Origin: Nitratiruptor tergarcus DSM 16512
GTDB taxonomy: Bacteria > Campylobacterota > Campylobacteria > Campylobacterales > Nitratiruptoraceae
Length of the DNA stretch: 64,000 nt
Direction of reading: 5' to 3'
Assembly: GCF_027946175.1 (NCBI RefSeq)
Contig: NZ_AP026671.1
Location: 1,488,001-1,552,000, forward strand
In this document: positions 44,692 to 52,553 of the stretch, one piece after another
Position numbering within the stretch: position 1 is the stretch's first letter
Layout of the letters: each line of letters begins with the position of its first letter
Position numbers and translations under genes: made by a program
The notes under the pieces: model-generated
The model's database searches: none
The model's input: the letters and a program-made list of their open reading frames with translations, nothing else
Told to the model about the DNA's origin: nothing

Positions 44692-45895
44692 TAAAACAGT
44701 AAGCCGAAAAGAGACTCCGACCCTTTGGCAGCTTTGTTGGGCATATTTTCTTTTAGGCTTGAGTGCATACAGTATGGCGATGCTGCATCAGTTAAACGAC
44801 CTTATCGTAAGAAAAGGATGGCTGAGTCAAGAAGAGATAGATGAGGGGCTGGCTATGGTGCAGCTCTATCCTGGACCCATCTTTGTCAATCTGGCTACCT
44901 ATTCAGCCTATCATATTAAAGGATTTTTTGGTGCTGTTTTGGCTACTTTTCTTTTTATTTTGCCATCTTATCTATTGATGCTGCTCTTGTCGTGGCTCTA
45001 TTTTCGATATGGTCATATCGGATGGGTTCATCCGATCTTTATTGCCATAGAGGCGATGGTAGTAGGGATTGTTTTGGAAGTAACGATCAATTTTTCCAGC
45101 CGATATATTGATGAAGGCAAAACTGCACTGATAGCCGGTATCGCGCTTATATTGATGCTGTATGGTATGAATGCCTTTTGGGTTATCATAGTTGCCGCAG
45201 TACTTGGACTTTTCTTTTTTTCTTCAAAAACTTCTCAAAAGGATTATGAAAACACAAAAGAGTATGAAGTGGTATTTCCTGGTAAATGGCAGTGGCGTAT
45301 GGTAGCTATTTTTCTTGCAGGTTCCATTTTTGTACTGCTTTTTGCAGTAGGATATATATGGCATACCGAGTCTGGGGAGCTGCTCTTTTCTATGTTCAAA
45401 GTGGGAGCAGTGGCTTTTGGCAACGGAATGACCATAATGCCGCTGCTGCAGCAAGAAGCGGTAGTTTCGCATCACTGGCTGACATTGAAAGAGTTTGCAG
45501 ACGCAATAGCTTTTGGTCAGATTACACCAGGACCCTTCCTCATTACCGCCACTTTCATCGGTTATAAAGTCAGTGGAGTTTTGGGAAGTGCTTTAGCTAC
45601 AATTGGCATATTCTACCCTTCTTTCTTTTATACCCTTGTTATGAGTGAAGTGTATGAAAAGATTAAAAACTTTGCTCTAATTCGCAGTGCTTTAAAAGGG
45701 ATCTTGGCAGCTTTTACCGGTATGCTCATCTTTGTTTTGCTAAGTCTTGGCAAAATTGCTCTTGTAACTCCTGCAACATATTTCTGGGCGATTGGAGCTT
45801 TCATAGCGGTACGTTACTGGAAAATAAATATTGTATGGATCTTTTTGGTGGGCATTGCAGCGAAGCTTGTGCTCTACTTTACGGGCATGGAATAA
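44684..45895 (+). CDS. chrA: Chromate transporter family protein (ChrA)
   Basis: About 403 aa. Two CHR-type halves: the first with DEGLAMVQLYPGPIFVNLAT, the second with FGNGMTIMPLLQQEAV and ADAIAFGQITPGPFLITATF. It has about ten membrane segments. The family exports chromate or takes up sulfate-like anions. The ATG at 44684 overlaps the upstream stop, and I prefer it to the opening at 44666. Confidence 0.9.
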   Translation: MSDKTVSRKETPTLWQLCWAYFLLGLSAYSMAMLHQLNDLIVRKGWLSQEEIDEGLAMVQLYPGPIFVNLATYSAYHIKGFFGAVLATFLFILPSYLLMLLLSWLYFRYGHIGWVHPIFIAIEAMVVGIVLEVTINFSSRYIDEGKTALIAGIALILMLYGMNAFWVIIVAAVLGLFFFSSKTSQKDYENTKEYEVVFPGKWQWRMVAIFLAGSIFVLLFAVGYIWHTESGELLFSMFKVGAVAFGNGMTIMPLLQQEAVVSHHWLTLKEFADAIAFGQITPGPFLITATFIGYKVSGVLGSALATIGIFYPSFFYTLVMSEVYEKIKNFALIRSALKGILAAFTGMLIFVLLSLGKIALVTPATYFWAIGAFIAVRYWKINIVWIFLVGIAAKLVLYFTGME

Positions 45896-45936
45896 ATGAT
45901 GAAATATTCTATAATATAAAAAATTTAAGGATTAGT

Positions 45937-46254
45937 ATGAGTTTGGAATATTGCTATCCATTACAAGAGGGGGAAATGCTTCATGCAGAGCACGAAGAGT
46001 GGCCTTTGTTTGATGTAACGATCCATGGAAGTGATACAGAGCGGGTAAAGCTTGCCAAAAGGCTTGTCTGCTCTGTCAAACATTTGCCGCTTCGATTAAA
46101 GATTCACTATGAAAAGGATGCGATGAAATCGATCGAAAAGGGTGTGGCAAAAGATCCAACCCTAGAGTGGCAAGGCAAAATCTTGGCTGATGGGCTCGTG
46201 AGTGCAGAGGAGCTGACACAGATTTTTGAAAGGCTTATAGAAGATGAGAGATAA
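45937..46254 (+). CDS. Small hypothetical protein
   Basis: About 105 aa from the ATG at 45937, preceded by AAGGA. The longer opening at 45835 lies within the chromate-transporter gene and is unlikely. The protein reads as a small alpha/beta domain (LQEGEMLHAEHEEWPLFDVT, LEWQGKILADGLVSAEELTQ) that recalls thioredoxin-like folds without a CxxC. It overlaps the permease gene by 11 bp. Confidence 0.65.
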   Translation: MSLEYCYPLQEGEMLHAEHEEWPLFDVTIHGSDTERVKLAKRLVCSVKHLPLRLKIHYEKDAMKSIEKGVAKDPTLEWQGKILADGLVSAEELTQIFERLIEDER

Positions 46255-47527
46255 GCTTGGTCTTAAGGAGCTTGTAGCCATCGGCATAGGGAGTATGATC
46301 GGTGGCGGGATCTTTTCAGTCATGGGTGTTGCTGATGAGATTGCAGGGCATGCAACAGTTTTAGTCTTTGTAATTGGAGGTATCATTGCTCTTTTTGCAG
46401 GATACAACTATGCAAAATTGGCACTTGCGTACAAAGTTGACGGTGCAAGCTACATCTATCTGAAATACGCTTTTCCGAAAACTCCAGCTATTGCAGCAAT
46501 TACAGGTTGGAGTGTGATAGTAGGATATATTGGTACACTAGCACTTTATGCTTATACTTTCGGATCATATGGAGCTGCAATGCTTGGATATGCTGACAAC
46601 TATCTTGTACGCTCACTTCTTGCTTTTGGAATCTTGACGCTTTTTTTGTGGATCAATCTTCTGGGTATCAAAGAGATGGGAGAGAGCGAAGATGTTATCG
46701 TCTTTTTTAAAGTGGCCATTATGATGACAATGGGAATAATTGGCCTTTTTTATCTCAATCCTTCCCATTTCCAACCCTTATTTGATAAAAGCTTTAGTGG
46801 AGTCCTTCTAAGTGCAGCTTTGGTTTTTGTGGCATTTGAAGGTTTTCAGCTTATTACCAATTCTGTGGCTGAGACCGAAAATCCCGATCGCAATACACCA
46901 CTTTCTATCTATCTTTCTATCATTATTGTCACTCTCATCTATGTGGTTTTAGCTATAGCCGTTATTGGAATCTTAACACCACAGGAGATAAAAGCTGCAA
47001 AAGAGTACGCGATAGCTGAAGCACTTAAACCAATTCTTGGCGAATGGGGATTTGTTCTAGCCTCCATCGCAGCGATGCTGGCAACCAGCAGCGCTATCAA
47101 TGGTACACTTTTTGGAGCTAGTCGCATGATGGCAGATATCGCAAAAGATGGGATCTTCCCCTCAATACTCTCATATAAAAATGCTAAAACAATTCCATCC
47201 CATGCCCTTTTGGCTATGTATGTTTTAGCTACACTCTTTGTGCTCTATGGGAGTTTGGATAGCATCATTGCATTTTCAAGTATGACTTTTTTACTTGTTT
47301 CTCTGGCTGTAGCCATCGCAAATACAAAACTCTATAGACAAACAAACTCTTCTTTAATAATCATTTTGCTTTCCATTACTTTGATGAGTATTACAGTGAG
47401 TCTCATGATCTATTATCTTTTTGAAAATGAGCCAAAAACACTTTTTGATATTGCAATGATATATGGGCTTATCATTGTAAGTTTTACATTTTATTACATT
47501 TTACAAAGAAAGCGACTAAAAAGATAA
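46244..47527 (+). CDS. APC family amino-acid permease
   Basis: 427 aa with about 12 membrane segments. The N-terminus KELVAIGIGSMIGGGIFSVMG is the APC substrate-binding signature, and SAALVFVAFEGFQLITNSVAE the second. It likely imports an amino acid or amine with protons. Partner and substrate unknown. Confidence 0.9.
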   Translation: MRDKLGLKELVAIGIGSMIGGGIFSVMGVADEIAGHATVLVFVIGGIIALFAGYNYAKLALAYKVDGASYIYLKYAFPKTPAIAAITGWSVIVGYIGTLALYAYTFGSYGAAMLGYADNYLVRSLLAFGILTLFLWINLLGIKEMGESEDVIVFFKVAIMMTMGIIGLFYLNPSHFQPLFDKSFSGVLLSAALVFVAFEGFQLITNSVAETENPDRNTPLSIYLSIIIVTLIYVVLAIAVIGILTPQEIKAAKEYAIAEALKPILGEWGFVLASIAAMLATSSAINGTLFGASRMMADIAKDGIFPSILSYKNAKTIPSHALLAMYVLATLFVLYGSLDSIIAFSSMTFLLVSLAVAIANTKLYRQTNSSLIIILLSITLMSITVSLMIYYLFENEPKTLFDIAMIYGLIIVSFTFYYILQRKRLKR

Positions 47528-47916
47528 AATAAGGTCTTAGCATCATTTAAGTAGTGAAACATCTTTGCTTGAGCGAATAGATTGTAGATATAGCTATTTA
47601 TCCCTTCTCATCCTTTTTTGCCAAAGATCTTTTAACATTGCTTTTGATTAATACTACTTTTTAACTTTCCATATTTATTCATATAATGAATAAATTAAAT
47701 TATAATTTATTTATTAGTACTTCAATGTTTTTCGTTAGACTTTTATATACTAAAATTTTATTTATTATAAAGAAACAAGATGGATGCTACAAAACTTATC
47801 ACTTTCTGCTTTGCTATTAAATAACTGTATAAATTTTTTAAGTTAGTATAATATTATTTTTGTATACTATAATTTAAGATAACAAGCTTTCAATAATAGC
47901 ACTCAAAAGGAATTGC
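47528..47916. other. AT-rich intergenic region before the curli-like locus
   Basis: About 389 bp. It holds several TATAAT-like boxes (for example in AAATTATAATTTAT near 47700 and GTATAATATT near 47848) and a palindromic AAATTATAATTT. No ORF with a ribosome site and no recognisable RNA. It is the natural place for the promoter of the 47917 gene. Confidence 0.5.
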
Positions 47917-49308
47917 ATGTTTCATAAAAAAGTAGTTTTGCTCCCTACCATTATAATCTTAATCCTTTTTACAGGATGTGCTCCTAGTGTAAAAAATCTT
48001 GGAAAATCATCTGCTCATATGCAGGAGACAAAGCACGTTGCAACTCAATTAGAATATAAAAAGCTTTTTGATAAATATCTCGATGAAAATAAAACAGATG
48101 ATCTTCTTTGGGATTATGAAGCTGGCACAGTAGGATATTATGTTAAAGAGTACAAAGATAGTGTCTTTTACTTCGATAAAGCAGAGGATTTAATAAAAAA
48201 ATATGATGAAGAGATCTTAGCTTCAAAAGTACTAAGTAATGTAGGAGCAGCTCTCACAAATGATACCTTTATGAACTATCGCCCAAAAATCTATGAAAAA
48301 ATCATGGTTAACACGTATAAAGCTATCAATTTTATTAATATGGGAGATTTTCAAAATGCCAGAATAGAATTTAATAGAGCTTTAGTAAGAGAAGATAGAG
48401 CAAAAGAGTTTTTTGCAAAAGAGATCGGAAAAGAGAAAGAAAAACTCCAGCAAGAACAAAAGAAAAAGCTTCAAAATGTTAAAATCAAAAAGGAAACGAC
48501 TAGTCCAATTGAAAAAAAATACTCCAATCTTTTTGCCTTTAAACCTTATAGAGATTTTACAAATCCATTCACCAGCTATCTTGCAGGTATATACTTCCTC
48601 AGTATTGGAGACTATGACAAAGCTACAGATCTTCTAAAAGAGTGCTACGGAATGATAAAAGGTCTGGACGCAGGTGCTGATTATGTCAAAGCAGATTTTG
48701 AATTAGCTGATAAAATGAAAGGTTCTTTGACACAAAGAGCTAAACATTATACATGGGTTATCTTTTCGAACGGACTTGCTCCAAAAAAAGAGGAGTGGAA
48801 AATCGATGTCCCTGTTTTTTTAGTATCAGATAAAGTACTGTATACAGGTATTGCTTTGCCAACATTAAAAATGAGACCGAAAGCATATAGGTATCTTGAA
48901 ATCACAACACCCTATGGGACAAAAAAGACAAAAGAGATAGCAACTATGGATAGAGTTATCAAACTAGAATTTAAAAAACGCTTTCCTGTTATTATGACAC
49001 GGGCACTGACTAGAACAATTGTTCAAACTGTCATTCAAAAACAGCTTCATGATAAGTATGGTTTCTTTGGCGGGCTAGTAGGTGCAGCTTATCAAGGCAT
49101 CATGAATAAAGCAGATACAAGAATGTGGGAACGACTACCAAAAGAGTTTCAAGTAGCAAGACTCCGCACTCCTGAAAAACTTGATATTTTTACTCCAGAT
49201 AAAAAACACATTGTTTCAATTCTTACAAATAGTGCAAAAAATTATATTGTATTTATCACAATTCCTTCTAAATCGAGTGAACCCATAGTATCGTATCAAG
49301 CTTTTTGA
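47917..49308 (+). CDS. COG3014-type lipoprotein with TPR-like helices
   Basis: 463 aa. Lipobox FTGCAPS (Cys21), then a helical region (DDLLWDYEAGTVGYY, VNTYKAINFINMGDFQNARI, YLAGIYFLSIGDYDKATDLL) with TPR-like repeats, a charged coiled-coil near residues 165-190, and a beta-rich C-terminus. This matches conserved envelope lipoproteins of the COG3014 group, which in gamma-proteobacteria often sit with YcfL and LpoB relatives, as they do here. Role unknown, probably envelope assembly or secretion. Confidence 0.8.
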   Translation: MFHKKVVLLPTIIILILFTGCAPSVKNLGKSSAHMQETKHVATQLEYKKLFDKYLDENKTDDLLWDYEAGTVGYYVKEYKDSVFYFDKAEDLIKKYDEEILASKVLSNVGAALTNDTFMNYRPKIYEKIMVNTYKAINFINMGDFQNARIEFNRALVREDRAKEFFAKEIGKEKEKLQQEQKKKLQNVKIKKETTSPIEKKYSNLFAFKPYRDFTNPFTSYLAGIYFLSIGDYDKATDLLKECYGMIKGLDAGADYVKADFELADKMKGSLTQRAKHYTWVIFSNGLAPKKEEWKIDVPVFLVSDKVLYTGIALPTLKMRPKAYRYLEITTPYGTKKTKEIATMDRVIKLEFKKRFPVIMTRALTRTIVQTVIQKQLHDKYGFFGGLVGAAYQGIMNKADTRMWERLPKEFQVARLRTPEKLDIFTPDKKHIVSILTNSAKNYIVFITIPSKSSEPIVSYQAF

Positions 49309-49314
49309 GAGAGA

Positions 49315-49989
49315 TTATTTTCTCTCTCCTAAATGAATATCAATATTTCCTGTATTTTTACTGCCCTTTATAATATGCGAACTCTCTATATGAGAATTAT
49401 GCTTTTTTTTGGTCTTCTCTCGAAGCTTTTCAAAAAATTTTTTATGTTTTTGCTTCTGTTTTTCAAAATCCTCATTAAAATTATCATAATCTATCCACTC
49501 TTGATTATTTTCTGTACCAAATGATCGTAAGAGATCCACAACATTTTTATCGTTCCTTTTCGCGGCAATTTCTAAGGGCGTGAGATTGTCTCCATTTTTT
49601 AATTTTAATGCTATCGCAAAAGATGGAGAAAGCATTAAAAGTTTTATCGCATAAGTATCTCTATTCATGACTGCTAAATGTAGAGGTGTATTGCCGGCAC
49701 CATCTTGTATTGCGATATTCTTTTTTTGATCGATTAAAAATCTCAATAATCTATATTTTTTATATAAAACTGCATAGTGCAAAAGATTTCTTCTATTGAT
49801 ATCATATTTATCTAAAACAAAAAGGTGACTTTTTACATACTGCAATATACTATTTTCATTGTCATATCTTACTCTATAAAAAATAGAGGTATTTTGATCA
49901 CTATTAATATTCACATCTATATTATCACTAAAAGCAAAGAGGTTTGCTGATAAGAATATCATTAAAAGCAAACAGCATTTATATTTCAT
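49315..49989 (-). CDS. Exported ankyrin-repeat protein with fibre-like C-terminal motif
   Basis: 224 aa. Signal peptide (LSANLFAFSD), then ankyrin repeats: NRRNLLHYAVLYKKYRLL, GNTPLHLAVMNRDTYAIKLL and NLTPLEIAAKRNDKNVVDLL. The Lys-rich C-terminus ends in IIKGSKNTGNIDIHLGERK, close to the GNAGI repeats of the adjacent plus-strand gene. It is the only gene here on the minus strand. It likely binds or anchors fibre components at the envelope. That role is an inference. Confidence 0.78.
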   Translation of the reverse strand: MKYKCCLLLMIFLSANLFAFSDNIDVNINSDQNTSIFYRVRYDNENSILQYVKSHLFVLDKYDINRRNLLHYAVLYKKYRLLRFLIDQKKNIAIQDGAGNTPLHLAVMNRDTYAIKLLMLSPSFAIALKLKNGDNLTPLEIAAKRNDKNVVDLLRSFGTENNQEWIDYDNFNEDFEKQKQKHKKFFEKLREKTKKKHNSHIESSHIIKGSKNTGNIDIHLGERK

Positions 49990-50126
49990 CTTAGAACTTT
50001 CTATAAAAAATAATATTTATTTCAGAAATATTGCATCCCTTATAAAATTTTATTCATTTAATCTTTAATTAACATAAAATGTTTTATAATATTTATGAAG
50101 AGCCAATAAAACAAAAGGAGAAAAAA

Positions 50127-50861
50127 ATGAAAAAGTTAGTTCTTGGAATAGTAAGTGTAAGTTTAATTACATCTTCGCTATTGGCTTTAAGCAATAAAGT
50201 TGAGGTGAAAAACTCTACAATTTTGAATAAAACAAAAATTCTTAATTCAACTAATCGTGGAAATGCAGGTATTGAAGTAAAAGGAAAAAATGTCAAGATA
50301 AAAGATTCCACAATTAAAAATGAAACAACAATAAGAGATAGATCAACAAACACTGGAAACGCAGGTATTTCGGTAAAAGGGAAAAATGTTAAGATAAAAA
50401 AATCCACAATTAAAAATGAAACAACAATGAGAAATAGATCAACAAATACAGGAAACGCTGGTATTGAAGTGAAAGGTAGAGGAAATGTAAAAATAACGAA
50501 TAAATCAAAACTTTTAAACAAAACAGAGATGATTCGTTCAACAAACACTGGAAATGCTGGTATTTCAGTAAAAGGGAAAAATATTAAGATAAAAAAATCC
50601 ACAATTAAAAATGATACAACAATGGTCAATTCTCAAAATTATGGTGGAAATGCAGGTATCTCAGCTAAGGGTGGAAATGTTGGAATAACAAAGTCAAAAC
50701 TTTTAAATAAAACAATGATGATTAACTCAGAAAATCGTGGGAATGCCGGCATCTCAGCAAAAGGGAGAAATGTAAATATAAAAAATTCCACAATAAAAAA
50801 TGATACAACATTAGTCAATTCAAAAAATCGTGGGAATGCAGGAGTCAAACTGGGAGACTAA
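50127..50861 (+). CDS. Exported Asn/Gly repeat protein, candidate fibre subunit
   Basis: About 244 aa. I start at the ATG at 50127 (AAAAGGAG before it, then a signal peptide ending SLLALS) rather than 50079. The mature protein is six tandem repeats of about 32 residues, each opening NAGI(E/S)(V/A)KG, running through NVKIKKSTIKN and ending in an STNTG-like turn. A final NAGVKLGD caps it. It is rich in Asn, Thr, Gly and Lys and has no Cys. The period suggests a beta-solenoid or functional amyloid, analogous to CsgA, though the repeat itself is unlike curlin. It lies at the head of the exported gene run and is likely abundant. Confidence 0.82.
   Translation: MKKLVLGIVSVSLITSSLLALSNKVEVKNSTILNKTKILNSTNRGNAGIEVKGKNVKIKDSTIKNETTIRDRSTNTGNAGISVKGKNVKIKKSTIKNETTMRNRSTNTGNAGIEVKGRGNVKITNKSKLLNKTEMIRSTNTGNAGISVKGKNIKIKKSTIKNDTTMVNSQNYGGNAGISAKGGNVGITKSKLLNKTMMINSENRGNAGISAKGRNVNIKNSTIKNDTTLVNSKNRGNAGVKLGD
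50262..50858 (+). repeat. In-frame ~96-bp tandem repeats encoding GNAGI units
   Basis: Six units of 93-99 bp and a short last one, starting at AATGCAGGTATT-like positions. Units share long identical stretches (for example AAAAAATCCACAATTAAAAA). Units 1, 2, 4 and 6 carry STIKN, units 3 and 5 KLLNK, a mixed pattern that suggests duplication of repeat blocks. Recombination could change copy number. Confidence 0.85.
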
Positions 50862-50865
50862 AATA

Positions 50866-50887
50866 GAAGGTGGATTCTTCCACCTTT
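50866..50887 (+). terminator. Stem-loop between the repeat protein and the next gene
   Basis: AAGGTGGA-TTCT-TCCACCTT, an 8-bp perfect stem with a tetraloop, 5 bp after the stop codon at 50861. There is no T-run. It could be a partial terminator or an RNA-stabilising hairpin that raises expression of the repeat protein over the downstream genes. Confidence 0.5.
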
Positions 50888-50903
50888 ATGGAGAAAGGAA
50901 AAG

Positions 50904-51503
50904 ATGAAAAAACTCAATCTTTTAATAGTATCAGGTTTTTCCTTTTTTTGTTTTGCTTTTAGTGAAGCAACAATTTCACAACAAAATCCTACATCTTATA
51001 ACACAAACAATAAACCTTCAGAAATTATAAAACAAATGGGGGCAGAAGCATCTTCGCATCCCCAAGTTCAATATGGCAAAAGCTTTAACGATGAATTTGA
51101 AAATTTTGGAAAAGATAAAAAAATCAATAAACTCTATTATAGAAATATGATAAAGCAAAGAGCAAAGAGGAATCCTAAAAAATATAAATTTAAAATTATT
51201 AGAAAAAGAAGTGATCTACAAAAAGTAGGAGTAGAAGTAAAAGATAAAAAAAGAGTGAGAGAAGTCTATAACTATACTGAAATCAAAAATATCACTTCTA
51301 CATCTTTACATGACAATAAGGAAAAAAATGTTGGTGTTGTTATTGATAAAAAAGCAAAATTGAGAAAAGTTGTTAATATTGTCGATATTAAAAATGTTCA
51401 TACAAATGAGAAATTAAATAGCGGTGTTGAAATTAAATCAAAAAAACTTCCATCAAAAATTATAAATAGTGTTCAAATAAAAAATAGCAAAATTGGAGAG
51501 TAA
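50904..51503 (+). CDS. Exported protein with related repeats, candidate minor fibre subunit
   Basis: 199 aa. Signal peptide (FFCFAFSEA), a low-complexity Asn/Gln/Ser-rich N-terminus, then three ~30-residue repeats: VGVEVKDKKRVREV...EIKN, VGVVIDKKAKLRKV...DIKN and SGVEIKSKKLPSKI...QIKN. The G(V/I)EVK opening and IKN ending match the GNAGI repeats of the upstream gene. By analogy with CsgA/CsgB this could be the minor or nucleating subunit. It has a GAGAAAGGAAA ribosome site and lies 3 bp before the CsgG-like gene. Confidence 0.75.
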   Translation: MKKLNLLIVSGFSFFCFAFSEATISQQNPTSYNTNNKPSEIIKQMGAEASSHPQVQYGKSFNDEFENFGKDKKINKLYYRNMIKQRAKRNPKKYKFKIIRKRSDLQKVGVEVKDKKRVREVYNYTEIKNITSTSLHDNKEKNVGVVIDKKAKLRKVVNIVDIKNVHTNEKLNSGVEIKSKKLPSKIINSVQIKNSKIGE

Positions 51504-51506
51504 ACA

Positions 51507-52550
51507 GTGAAAAAGCTAGCATGGTATCTCAGTCTGGGTTTAGCAATAATGTTACTAAGTGGCTGTGGAATTGCAGCTGCTAAAAAAAGAATTCCAAAAC
51601 TTGAAAAGCCGAAGCAAGAGGTAACAACTAATGAAACTAAATATAGTGTCTCCCTGCAGACAATAGGCGACATGCTCTATGAGATAGAAGATCCAGATAT
51701 CTACATCTATATTCAGCCTATAACGAATAAAACAACAGGAATAGGAAAAGTTCCAGAGGATATTGCCGGTATGCTCAAAAGTTCTTTTATGAATATGGGA
51801 TACAAAGTGCATGTTGTCTCCAATCCTGACTTTATCCCAAAAGGAGCAGAAGCTTTTGTTATTGAAGGTGAAATTAGTGAGTTTGATGCAATCAAAAGCG
51901 AAAATGCAAATTACAATCTTGGACTCTACTTTGGAAAAGGACAAGGGGAAACGGACATAAGCAAACAAGCTGATTATGGATACCAAGAAATTAAACTGGG
52001 AGTCGATTTACGAGCTATAAATTTAAATACACTAGAGTATGTACCTTTTGCTTTCGCAAAAAACAAAGTTATTATAAAACGACTTACCGACTCAAATGAA
52101 GTAGGCTTCAATATAGCCGGAAGTGGTTATGCTCTAACAGGAAGCGCAAGTGTACAAAATGGTGTGCATGAATCCCTCCGACTTTTAGCAGAAGCAAGCA
52201 GCGTAGAGTTATTAGGAAAACTGCGACTCCTTCCATATTGGTTAGCAATTCCAGGAGCAATGCCAGAATATCAGGTAATCAACAATTATAAAAGAAAATT
52301 TCGTTCACTTCCACCGGAAAAAAAGGCTATATATGTCTACTATTTACTAGGAAAATTTTATCCAGATATGAATGAAAACAATTTTTACAACTACATAATT
52401 AGATTTAAAAAAGAGTATGGCATATACCCACCAGATGATACAATCACACCGGAGCTTTTTGTAAAACTCTTGATCAATTTACCAAATACACAGGTAAAAA
52501 GAAAAATAGAGTATAAACGAAAAAAACTTTTAAAATCAATTTTGGAGTAA
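51507..52550 (+). CDS. CsgG-like outer-membrane secretion lipoprotein
   Basis: 347 aa, GTG start with GGAGAG before it. Lipobox LLSGC (Cys20). The body follows CsgG: IYIYIQPITNKTTGIGKVPE, a regulatory-looking MLKSSFMNMGYKVHVV, AFVIEGEISEFDAIKSENAN, then a hydrophobic amphipathic stretch, EIKLGVDLRAINLNTLEYVP, and ASVQNGVHESLRLLAEASSV near the C-terminal part. CsgG forms a nine-fold channel that exports curlin. The extra ~90-residue C-terminal tail (LPPEKKAIYVYYLLGKFYPD onward) is not part of curli CsgG. It lies 3 bp after the minor repeat gene and 3 bp before the next. Confidence 0.78.
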   Translation: MKKLAWYLSLGLAIMLLSGCGIAAAKKRIPKLEKPKQEVTTNETKYSVSLQTIGDMLYEIEDPDIYIYIQPITNKTTGIGKVPEDIAGMLKSSFMNMGYKVHVVSNPDFIPKGAEAFVIEGEISEFDAIKSENANYNLGLYFGKGQGETDISKQADYGYQEIKLGVDLRAINLNTLEYVPFAFAKNKVIIKRLTDSNEVGFNIAGSGYALTGSASVQNGVHESLRLLAEASSVELLGKLRLLPYWLAIPGAMPEYQVINNYKRKFRSLPPEKKAIYVYYLLGKFYPDMNENNFYNYIIRFKKEYGIYPPDDTITPELFVKLLINLPNTQVKRKIEYKRKKLLKSILE

Positions 52551-52553
52551 AGC

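Noticed and set aside
49307-49328. GAGAGAGA/TCTCTCTC stem between convergent genes as a terminator
   Set aside because: A stem is possible, but neither strand has a T-run after it, so I do not list it as a terminator.
50093-50629. Minus-strand 178-aa open frame opposite the repeat protein
   Set aside because: It is a mirror of the repeat gene. It lacks a ribosome site, and its Phe/Val-rich repeats simply reflect the plus-strand codons.
50262-50858. Regular direct repeats that could suggest a CRISPR array
   Set aside because: The repeats are in frame, encode one protein after a signal peptide, differ by coding substitutions, and have no unique spacers or cas genes nearby.
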